Assembly: GCF_964340395.1 (NCBI RefSeq)
Contig: NC_135570.1
Location: 8,820,322-8,880,321 of the forward strand
Direction of reading: 5' to 3'
Length of the DNA: 60,000 nucleotides
Source of the DNA: Glandiceps talaboti
Taxonomy: Eukaryota > Hemichordata > Enteropneusta > Spengelidae
Part shown: one piece after another, positions 50,401-60,000 of the stretch
Numbering within the stretch: the first letter of the stretch is position 1
Layout: every line of letters starts with the position of its first letter
Made by a program: the position numbers and the translations under genes
The notes under the pieces: generated by a model
Told to the model about the DNA's origin: nothing
The model's database searches: none
Seen by the model: the letters and a program-made list of their open reading frames with translations, nothing else

Positions 50401-51070
50401 ATATGGCATGCAATACTCGTGATTATTGCCACAAATGCGATCATTTGGATGGTTTGTCGATCAAAATAAGTCTTAACCCTTGTATGCAATTAAAATAACT
50501 GTTTATACACACACCATCCCACTTCGTAAATCATTTCACCGTCCCTCTTGAGGAAAAGCTTCAAGTAAGTGATTTTTTCTATATTGTTCCTTGTTATCTG
50601 AAATACAGGATCTTGGTGGCAAGCTGTGAATGATGCATATGTATTGCTATGAGTCTAGGCCTGCTAACGGAGATCTTCAATGTGTCTGACTGACTCAAAA
50701 AGGTGTACGAATGCTGAATTCAGAATCGTCAAGATATTTGATCAAATAAAAATCACGTTTTATGTTCAGTTTGAAATACCCAATAGACCTAGGATAGACA
50801 AAGGATTGTCCACTGCTCGGAGATGGACAAAAAAATAATGAATGTTCGAATTCGTGATTGTCAAGACATACTGCCTCAACACATGGCAATCGTTTAACTG
50901 TCAGGTGATTTGTCCAGAACAAGTCACATACAGTCAGGTCTAATATGTTACCATAGATACAACTATTTTCAATGTAGTTTTTTATTTCAACTAATTGCAG
51001 TCACACAGTCAGATATTGCCAATGTATTTGCAATGATGTGCAACACCACAATATTTGGATAAGGCCTATT
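47431..51070. other. Long non-genic stretch
   Basis: Short frames only (up to 82 codons), none recognisable. No microsatellite or structured repeat of note. Confidence 0.45.
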
Positions 51071-51078
51071 CGCTATTC

Positions 51079-51262
51079 ACCTGCACAGATGAGTCTTCAT
51101 CATGATATTAAGCTGAAATATGGACTGGAAAGTGTATCCCTGAAGAAGATCTAAGGACTTGGGTCGAAAACTAGGATTTATCCAAGTATTTTGGAGCAGT
51201 ACAAAGTTTTAGTTTATTTGTAACTATTAACCTGCATAGATGAGTCTTCATCATAAGATTAA
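51079..51262. repeat. Repeat fragment with duplicated AGATGAGTCTTCATCAT and hairpin
   Basis: AGATGAGTCTTCATCAT with CACCTGCA/AACCTGCA flank occurs at about 51079 and 51230. Between them is CTGAAGA (51140-51146), a potential seven-pair hairpin (GATCTAA / TTGGGTC, 51148-51165) and GAAA (51166-51169). The layout resembles the 3' regions of some retroelements. No coding sequence remains. Confidence 0.4.
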
Positions 51263-52029
51263 AGAATGTTAATCATATAGTTGTTGAGTCAGGCAACGTT
51301 CGTTCTGTTCTACTCATGGCAATTGTAGATACATCTAGATTGAAAAACGGTCATTGATGCTTTTAGGATTAGTAAAATAAATTGACAAGATTAAAAGGCA
51401 GTATTAACAGTCAATGAGGTTTAATGTAATCAGTGATGTCTAATGGCCAACTGATTTCTTAATACAAACGTCATTAAAGGCATCAGCAATATGGGTAATT
51501 TTCGATTTTGAATTTAAAATATTTTAATTTGTAATCTTGGCTTAATTCTGTTGCAAAGTTTAACCCTACTTCTGCAACTGTGACATATAGATTTATACTA
51601 GAAGTATGTCTTTATGTAGTCATTCAAAATAAATGGTTTGTTGCTATATGAAATCCTGGACATCTGACAATATTTATGGTTTTCTGCTGAAGATGTACAA
51701 GTAGGTGATATAAATTGGGACCGACTTTCTAATCGACATTTTCTCTGGACCGAGGTCAACACCCCACTCTACCTCATTATTCCAGATATATCTAAACCCT
51801 TTCCCCCGTCACTCCTGTGAAGCCTACCCCTTTCTTTCCACAGGAAAATAACATACTTAGGTTGGTAAATATGAGTTGATTACATATATACTGTACCTTA
51901 CTTGGCTCTGATGATGCATGCATGGGTGGATCAGGATATTACTAAGCTACAATCCGTGAAAAAACATTGAGTGCGTTCGCTTAAAGGAAGTGAGACAGGG
52001 AGAGAGTTCATTTAAAGACAAAATTAGGT

Positions 52030-52565
52030 TAAAAGAACAATACAACTGATACAAAATTAATAGCAAGTGCCTTTGATGTAGGTTCCCGCAATAGGGAACT
52101 TGCAAATCCGCTATGTTGAATGTTGCATCATGAGAAATGTGATAATAAATACTAATATTGTAAACATACATTGTTTGTAACCACAAATGACCAATTCATA
52201 GTGACCCTGACAATTGTGGTAGGCTAATTTTATCAGTAACACCACTTTAGGTGTTACAATAACCACAGACAATCCCATAGTCCTTTGCGTCTGAGAATGC
52301 ACAGTCTGGGTTGCAAGTCCCCTATTGCAATGCTTTTAAAAGTCTATTTATATCTGTGGAAGTTGTAATGTAACAGTAACAGTCGCACTCAATAATTGTT
52401 ATACCATGTAGTGTTCTATCCGTAGACAGAGTCATGAGATCCGGGCTACTGTGGTGTGTGCTTTGATAAGTTACCGGCACTAATCACATTGTATGTCTGT
52501 GCATGAAGCTTGTCTCAAGCCTGCTTACCAGCAAGCAAGCAACCGCACCGATGTTTTTTCGTTGT
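52030..52565. repeat. Dispersed repeat, copy 2
   Basis: Same order of blocks as 20377-20525 (ACTGATACAAAATTAATAGC, TGCCTTTGATGTAGGTT, then ACCGCACCGATGTTTTTTC) but with about 380 bp extra in the middle. Confidence 0.5.
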
Positions 52566-53390
52566 GATGTACGCCAATTGAGCACTAACAGTAGAACTGA
52601 TGGCAAGGAAGATCTAGACTCAAATGTATTACCGTTGTTCTCATTTTTTTTTCGAAAAATTGTTTTTTAAAAAAAACGACCGATCAATCTACAAAATGTT
52701 GAACTTGGTTACCCGTTGAACAGCTTTTCATCATTGTTTGCCTTATCACCAAATACCCGGTTTTGGTAACACATTCGATCACTCAAATTCAAGTTTAATA
52801 TGCTGTACAAAGTACAAAGTACAATGACATTCTGTTTAATTTTTAAAAAGAAATACCACAAAAGATGAGTAACTTATGTAACATATGGTTCAAAACATAG
52901 ACTTATAAGCTAACATTTTTTGTACGAAACATTTCATCTTCAAACCATTGTTAAGATAAGCCTCTAATTCCTGAAATGCAAGACCTATTTTCGAAATCGA
53001 AATATCACATTAAAAAGCGATCAGGCTCTGGTGACATTTAAGGTGACTTAGGATTTGTTCTTATAATACAACGGTTAATGGAAGTCAGCGGGGTTGAAAT
53101 TTCATCTCATGGATCAGGTAACCTATAAAAAGATCCCACATGGTGATTTGTACCAATTACTGCGATTATATGTTCCCATTGATAATAATAAGGGTTTATT
53201 GCTTTACTGAAGAATCACTCTAAAGCGTTAGCATCTTTGACCAAGCGGTTCAAATTATGTTGTACATCCTACATTGGGTCAGTACGGCCATAAAAATCGT
53301 TTCCGATTCTTCTATTAAAGTCAGAAGTGAGAACAGTGATTGTCTTTCATGTACATGGTAATGGACAAAATACACAGGTTGTATTTTGAT
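52566..53390. other. Non-genic stretch
   Basis: Nothing supported. Confidence 0.45.
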
Positions 53391-53394
53391 ATTT

Positions 53395-53640
53395 TATTCA
53401 ACGGGAACAGACTCTATTAGACTGGAATAGACTGGATTGGAACATAACAGATCAGAACAGACACCAATAGTCATCGGGTCCTTTTCAGTCCGTTATTACG
53501 GTCCGTTCTTGTCGTTCTTTTTCGTTTCGATCGGTTTAGGTCTCTTTTAGGTCTGTTCGAATCCAACCCATTCAGCCCAATCTGTCATTATACTGTTCAG
53601 ACTGGAACAGACTGAATTGGAACAAAACAGACAAATCAGA
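53395..53640. repeat. Degenerate GGAACAGACT-type repeats on both strands
   Basis: Units such as GGAACAGACT, TAGACTGGATTGGAAC and CAGACTGGAACAGACTGA flank a centre with complementary GTCTGTTCGAATCC and TTTTTCGTTTCGATCGG motifs. This is cryptic simplicity with partial inverted symmetry. Confidence 0.5.
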
Positions 53641-56600
53641 GACAACGTTAAAGTATTTACTTATGTTAACAAAAATAGTTTTAGAGTCTTTGTGATTCTT
53701 ATCTATATATTTTGCAATGATTCCTTTGTTTTTAAGTTGTTGAGATTGGATTTCATCAATTTGTTTAACGATTATGCTTCGTCAAAGTTTATTTAATCCC
53801 GAGCTTCAAAAATACCTGGTCAATCATATAACTAAGGTCGAAGACTCCATAGTAAGGAAGTAACGATTTCGATGCACAACCACAATCGAATTGTTTTCGA
53901 CTGGCGTCTATTTCGAAAGACCTTGCATTCAACGTTTACATGAAACTTCGGTGAAACTAGTGACTAACGCAGAGTTTCGTCGCGTACTTTGACAAGGATA
54001 TATATATATCCATATATATCAATTAGCTTACAAATTGGTTAACTAATGCCTACAGCTTAGTTTTTGTAGATTGCCAGATAGAAAATGTCACCATCTATTT
54101 TCTTCATACTTAAGAACAATATATTTACCGATGCGCTAGGTTATAAACATCAGAACCCCTAAATAAATTGAGAATTAACAATGATTGATTGAAGAATTGA
54201 AGCTGTCATCAATAAAATTGAATGAACGGAATTCTTTGGAGGTAAAAGTCGATAAAAAGTGTTGTCCCGGGGTTGATTCAATGGGCAATCATGCGATAGC
54301 AAGTACACGACCAATCACACACTTGGGTGTTTGTTTTCTGGTGATGCTCGCAATGAGCACATATATACCCCAGGAAATACATATATCATGTTAAGACAAT
54401 TGCGGTATTTTTATTCAATGAATACATTGTCCCAAATAATACGATGCTTTAGATAGCTTTTTCCTCATGGGACTAACGTATGAGTATTATTATTGCAGTG
54501 GCATTCTGGGTATCTCTCAGCATGATTTCTCAAGAAGTTAACACTGTCATAGTTCTACACGAGATTATAACTCGACTCTAAATGTTCTATCATTAGCTAT
54601 TCATAAATAATGGCGCCTTGCGTAATATCATTAATCTATACTACGAAGTGTATATTTTATGTTTCTTATAAGGAAAGGGAATTCACTATGTTTAATAAAA
54701 CTTGGATGTTCAACTAGATAAACCGCATTGGCTTATTCACTTTCAATTGTATCATTAAGGAGTTGGAATCGATCAGAACTTAGGCGGACATGGTTACTAG
54801 GTCTTGTTCGTTAACGTCTGTTAAATATGTTGTGGACTGTGACATTAATGTCTTTTAGCCTTTGGTATCAGTACATTATGGTTGATTATTACGATACTCT
54901 ATAGAACTTTATACTTCACAGCAAATTGACAAGTCCTTTGGCAAGCTTTAGATTTTCCGATATTTTCTTTGTTATATGATGCCACTGGATTGATGTGAAA
55001 AATCATTGCAATAGTATAATACCCCGAATGTAAAACTCCATGAACAAAAAAATGTCGAGACGCTATTTTCTTAGTTTCCAGGTTAATGGGGCTTCGTTAT
55101 TTCGTTGTGCTGAGAGAGTGTACCTGAATGTGACCCTTTCAATGGGAGGTCTGAATTTGCTTCAAACATATTGCAGTCAATTAGACGTCCATTTTACACA
55201 TGATATACCATTTCCATCTCATTACTGTTCTGCTGCGAAAGGAGTGCATTGTCAATGATCATGTCAAGATGACTCCCGTATCTGCGACCTTCAACTAAAC
55301 TCCGTAGTTCGTTTTTTTAACCATCACTGAAACTTGTAACGTTCTATGCTTTTGACATAACATGAGCTGAATATATTTTTTATGGAAAATTTGTAAATCA
55401 ATAAAATTAGGTTTCAGTGTTGATTGTGTAGGACAGACTCTTGTGTTTTCTGCTCACAATCTGACGAGGAAATCACCATTATGATAGTGTTTTCACAGAA
55501 TATGACACAAGATTGTTTACACTAGTAATTGAATCACAGTTATTATCATATTTCCCACAATGCCCACCGTTCAGGATATTCAAGATGGCGGTTGTGCCAA
55601 GTTCAATATTCTTTGCATAACCATGACAACGTACGTAATCAATAACAAGTCAACATCGTCTTGTGTGTGTTAGTTGATATTTACTACAAATTGTACTGTC
55701 ATTAAATTTACAACTCTATTTCAGAAGTCAGTAGGTAAAGAAATATCACACCAAAATGTTCCAATGCTTATAAAGATATCGTAAAATGAAGACATATTCC
55801 TAAAATACGTATTACCATGTTCCTGGCGATGTATACATAGAAAAAGATATACAGTTCAACACAAAGAAGCGTTATTGAAGTTGAAAGATTGCATGTCACA
55901 TTTACAAGGTTTCGAATATAATTTAGTAGAGGATTAATTTGTCACTATCTCCTTTCAGACATATGCTTGTCAAGAACGATGCTAATGTGGAGATTATTAC
56001 TTGATTTTTATATGAAGTGTTGCCATGTTGCACACTGGAAACATAAATTGTTGAACACATAGAGAATATGTGTGTGAAGTGCATTAAATGCCATTAATGG
56101 GGGCGCTGTCATTTGTTCTATGAGCCTATTACAGTACTATTGTACTCACAAACCAACTTTTGCTGGCCGTGAAAAGACAGTACAAACCTTTATATGTTAC
56201 ATATGCATTTGCTGTGAAAAACTCTGAAAAATGGTTGGAAATGCTAAATAGCTTTCTCTCTCCATCACTCTGTGCACTATGCTGATTTTTCAAACGCACA
56301 AGACTTGGGTCGACCCCACGTTGCTCTAATGGAGTGCTATTTACCTATTTATCAGCGAAGGATTTCAAAGATTTGATGGCGGTGTTATATCTAAAGGATT
56401 ATGGGTACACACCGCTTGAAAACATGAATTAAGAATACATTGATATAAGTACATTTGTAAAGATAAACCAACTAAAGTCAGGTTTGATGAGTTTTCAAAG
56501 TTGTGGGTTATAACATTTCACACATAATTGCCCCCCCCCCAAAAAAAAAAAAGAAAAAAGAAAGAAAAAAGAACGAAACAGAATGAACATACTCAGGAAA

Positions 56601-57120
56601 TTTTAAGAAGTGCAATTTATAGGAAGTATATATCAGTATTTCACTAGAATACTTATAAAAGATCTGGTAGTTTAATTAAAGGTAAGATTAGTAACAGACT
56701 ATAGCCTTCTCAAATGCACTGGTTTTCAACTTATGTCTATATCTTCTACATGTATTTTTAACCATTTAAACCATTAACCACAATAGTATCAAATTTGAAA
56801 CAAACAAACAAGGCATACTTATATGTATGACATTGTCAGCAATTGAGACCGACGGCGAGATGGATATTTACTGTTATTGGAATATATATATATATAGTAT
56901 CCGCATACTTGCCCCAAAAGGCATGTCAATCTATCAAATACAGATTTAATTAATTCATTAAGATAAATTGACCACTTAGAAACGATGTGTCAAAGTGTAT
57001 TCTCGTGAAAATAAGATATTAATATCTATATGCACACATTTAGTGTGGATTGATTCATGGAACAACGGTTCACTGTCTTTCAACAGCACCGACCTTTTGG
57101 AGTCTACTACAATAGATCTA
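53641..57120. other. Long non-genic stretch
   Basis: Frames of 69-72 codons at 54185 and 55040 are unrecognisable. A poly-C/poly-A tract lies at about 56530-56575 and a short AT run at 56882-56897. Confidence 0.45.
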
Positions 57121-57127
57121 GAAATCG

Positions 57128-57160
<33 letters not shown>

Positions 57161-57164
57161 CTGG

Positions 57165-57236
<72 letters not shown>

Positions 57237-57255
57237 CTAACTGTCTGACTGACTT

Positions 57256-57288
<33 letters not shown>

Positions 57289-57292
57289 TTGA
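57128..57292. repeat. (TTGA)n to (CTGA)n microsatellite
   Basis: TTGA units to about 57236, then a block of CTGA/CTTA units, then two TTGA units. Same motif class as 26.4-26.7 kb but with a different variant. Confidence 0.95.
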
Positions 57293-59200
57293 TTGTTAGC
57301 TTGTTGATAGTTTATTTCATGTGTAAGTTTACGGTACAATACTGTCTCTTACTTAATTCGTGCAATGAATGATCGGTTGTTAAGTTATTTTCCTTGTTTG
57401 CATTCTTTCATGGTCGCTCAAGTATTATTCCCTTAATACAAGTCGATGTTTGGAGCAAAACGGCTTGAAAGTAGACTTTATTTCGTGATAGCCCTGAGTT
57501 CAGCCTCACCACATGCAAAACTACGTCATGTCTGAACCCAGGGTCCTCAATTCGGCGTTAAATACTCTACCACGAATTCAAACATAGTAGTTAGTTTCAT
57601 GACATCCTACTCAATATTACTATACCCCCAAAGACAGGTGCCCCTATGCTTTTAAAAAATAATGATAATATAATTTAGCGCTATCATCCCATTTGAAAAG
57701 AATAACTTCTCGTTTATACAAATCTGATATTGATTTCAAACCGTACTCAAGAAAGTGACATCTGACAGGTTCTGAGCATTAATAGATAGTCACTGCTTGT
57801 CTTGGGGGAATTTCACATTTTCCCTGTTATTTGTTTGTATACTTCACCCTGACTCAGAAATAACAGACAAAATTAATTTAAAATACAAGGAAACGAAAGG
57901 TCGTGTGATCCGTTTTATGGCGTCAAAAGAGTTCGAAAGTTACAAGAAATAGACTAAATGACACCATGTCCCTAGTCATGGGTTACAGATGTGTAAAAAG
58001 CTCCTAGGCCTGTTTTTCTGTCGCTATTAATCACACGCTCGAAGCATATATTTTGTACCAGATGTATATTACCAGGAAGCAGGTGAAATCGGCAAAGCTA
58101 TCGCTACAGACAATAGTGATCTCCCTGACGCCCCGTTTCTTTTATTCGGTATATATACAAATATAATGAAACCTGACGGGTAAATATTTAGAATAAAAAA
58201 TACGATTTGATCTCCTTCTACCATTACATTATAAAACTGCACGAGCTGCAGCTGGAGCGATTTTCTGAAACTGTTTTGTGAATATAAAGACTTTTTTTTT
58301 AAAATTTATCTAAAGAATATAAAGACTTGTTTATACCATAGTAAACCTTGAATAGAATTGAATCATTTCATATAGTACATATAATACACATGTAGTACAA
58401 TAAACCCAATCAGTTTGCAGCCTAAAATCAGCACCCCCAACACGGTCACGATTTCTACTTATAACTATACCACTTATGGCTAAAATCTACCAGTAAATAA
58501 ACATGTGCAGTACATAATTATTGCTACTTAAACAATTTTAGTGAATATATTGTTGATTGCCTTACTGAAAAAACACAGCTAGTGTACCGTTAGAGGAAAA
58601 AAACAGACAAAGGTATTAGGAAAAGTGAATACAACCGATGTAGCTGGGCTTCCTACCTTACAAAAAGTAACAAGAACTGTCCTTGTCAGAACATGAATGC
58701 TAATGGAATTTGAAATTGATGTATTTCATTTGTTACATCTCCTGAGGGGTCACTAAATATCTCAAAGGTTCCCAATGACGCAACAGTCTTTCATTGGTTG
58801 TTTCCCTTTCCTGTTTTCGAGTACTACAATTGTCAGTTATTATTTCATAGTTTAGATCGTCTAAATGTCAGGGTTCTCCGACCATACACTTTTAATCGGA
58901 TTAAAATACTGAATAATCATTTGATGATCACGATGCATATCCAACATAGAGGATATCAAATAAATGAACCAGAATACCCCGGTTGTTGTCTAGATTATAT
59001 AAAAGCTAACGAGTATGGATAGAGTAAACCACAGATTTGTAGAGGGTATTATTCTCTATGAATAGTACGAAATAAATTGATACTTAAAGGAGATGAAAAA
59101 AGATAAGGAAGAAATTATTACAGTATTCCTTCCAGCTGCTACCAGTATTATTCCCCAGACTTTGAACTCCACCACCAACAACAACAATATAGTTAAAATG
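57293..59200. other. Non-genic stretch
   Basis: The 74-codon frame at 58798-59022 is unrecognisable. Upstream exons of the right-edge candidate gene could lie here but were not identified. Confidence 0.4.
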
Positions 59201-59209
59201 GCACCCCGG

Positions 59210-59272
59210 TAAAATTTTAAACTGCTATATAATAGTAAAATGTTTTAAACTGCTATATAATAGTAAAATGTT
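59210..59272. repeat. 30-bp tandem duplication
   Basis: TTTTAAACTGCTATATAATA followed by GTAAAATG occurs twice in direct succession. Confidence 0.9.
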
Positions 59273-59366
59273 AATATCAGATTATCCCTTCGATGGCATT
59301 AAACATAGTCTTCTCGTTATCGTTAGCACAATTGATGACACTTTACGGATTTGGTTGACTTTTTAG

Positions 59367-59559
59367 CATACTATACCTAATGCCTATGTACCAAGTAGGA
59401 GTTCTGCAAATAGCGAGTGGTATTAAGAATGTTGATCAGTTAGAAGAAGATTGCAAAAAATATCCCCCAAAATGTGTGAACTCTGCTGATGTCGCTTTCA
59501 GAAATCTATATTCATCACACAGCCAGCAGTGGACAAAGGCACATTATAAATCATTAAGT
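59367..59559 (+). CDS. Putative exon of unknown gene (right edge), exon a
   Basis: A TTTTTTAG acceptor at 59366 leads into an open frame (YQVGVLQIASGIKNVDQLEE, a CKKYPPKC segment, FRNLYSSHSQQWTKAHYKSLS) ending at AGT before GTATGT, a good donor. The frame is phase 0 at the donor and joins without a stop to the next candidate exon. Two closely spaced cysteines and charged residues suggest a soluble domain, but I do not recognise it. If the acceptor is not used, translation could start at ATG 59380. Confidence 0.4.
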
Positions 59560-59686
59560 GTATGTTACGTCTGTAGTATACAAACGTTGATTTTAAATCT
59601 GCTGAATTGTGTTCCCCTTCTTTCTCTCTGGTTCTCCATTGTTTGCAATTCAAACACTCTGATAACAGCCACAGACTCTGAAGCAG

Positions 59687-59935
59687 GTGACAAAACATTG
59701 CTATCTTCCACCTATTGTCGACCGAGAGGATCTGGTGGACCGAGTTGATCGACTTGATTGCGTGGAACTGCGTGATCTCATCATTTCTCTCGTTGCCCCA
59801 AACAACGTTGTAGAATTGATGCTTGACATACACGAAGCACACGAACGTCGACACAAAGTACACACATTTCGTAAATCAGCCTGTGAAGAAAAGAGAATCC
59901 GGCGGATTAAAATTGGCTTTACATGCGTTTTTTGA
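59687..59935 (+). CDS. Putative exon of unknown gene (right edge), exon b
   Basis: Begins after a CTGAAGCAG acceptor (59686) in phase 0: VTKHCYLPPIVDREDLVDRV, then RLDCVELRDLIISLVAPNNV, ELMLDIHEAHERRHK, and a basic tail to a TGA at 59933. Its base composition is visibly more GC-rich than the surrounding AT-rich DNA, and both the helical, charged peptide and the codon use look like real coding sequence. No domain was recognised. The tail after HERRHK may be intronic read-through if an internal donor is used. Confidence 0.45.
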   Translation: MTKHCYLPPIVDREDLVDRVDRLDCVELRDLIISLVAPNNVVELMLDIHEAHERRHKVHTFRKSACEEKRIRRIKIGFTCVF

Positions 59936-60000
59936 ACGACTTCGTAAATTACCAAATAACAGTATTTCAAATTATGAAAACAAGAAAATCTATTTCCTTT

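Overview
This is an AT-rich, gene-poor stretch of eukaryotic nuclear DNA, almost certainly from an invertebrate animal. The one clear gene is split by introns with GT/AG junctions and encodes a rhodopsin-type peptide receptor. Most of the remainder is microsatellite arrays (TATG/CATA, TTGA, CAGA, AT, CT), short inverted-repeat DNA transposons and old retroelement debris. There are no bacterial-style operons or dense ORFs. The species cannot be named from the sequence; a marine bilaterian would fit.

Layout. 1-5.1 kb: a CAGA array, then a 4.6-kb element bounded by inverted arms. 5-10.5 kb: sparse sequence with one unrecognised 165-codon ORF, a 470-bp inverted-repeat element and a 1.35-kb transposon with GGGAGCC ends. 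11.4-16 kb: a cluster of paired TATG arrays, a 370-bp MITE, a broken non-LTR reverse transcriptase, a large palindrome holding hammerhead-ribozyme-like cores, and a 274-bp palindromic MITE. 19.2-31.2 kb (minus strand): a class A peptide GPCR in three recognisable coding exons (31217-30732, 21171-20767, 19526-19314). All joins are phase 0. The C-terminal tail exon was not found. Intron 1 is 9.6 kb and carries three copies of a ~2-kb repeat plus several microsatellites, one starting 13 nt after the splice donor. 31.7-36.9 kb: microsatellites and a 0.6-kb tandem duplication in which only one copy has a long CT run. 39-43 kb: a second copy of the 8-kb MITE, nested GGGAGCC transposons, and a third, decayed hammerhead-like palindrome. 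44.7-57.3 kb: minisatellites, a diverged tandem repeat and long featureless DNA. 59.3-59.9 kb: two plausible coding exons of an unknown plus-strand gene running towards the window end.

The most interesting signal is a dispersed element with the pattern UGU-CUGAUGA-(13 nt, stem-forming)-GAAA-CUCNGAGUU-ACA. This fits the hammerhead ribozyme core with a minimal stem III. It occurs at 30.5 kb (+) and 14.7 kb (-), with a decayed relative at 42.9 kb. The first two copies are embedded in microsatellites, and the last two are head-to-head palindromes. Hammerheads of this minimal type are known from Penelope-like retroelements and related retrozymes, so this is a candidate ribozyme-bearing mobile element family.
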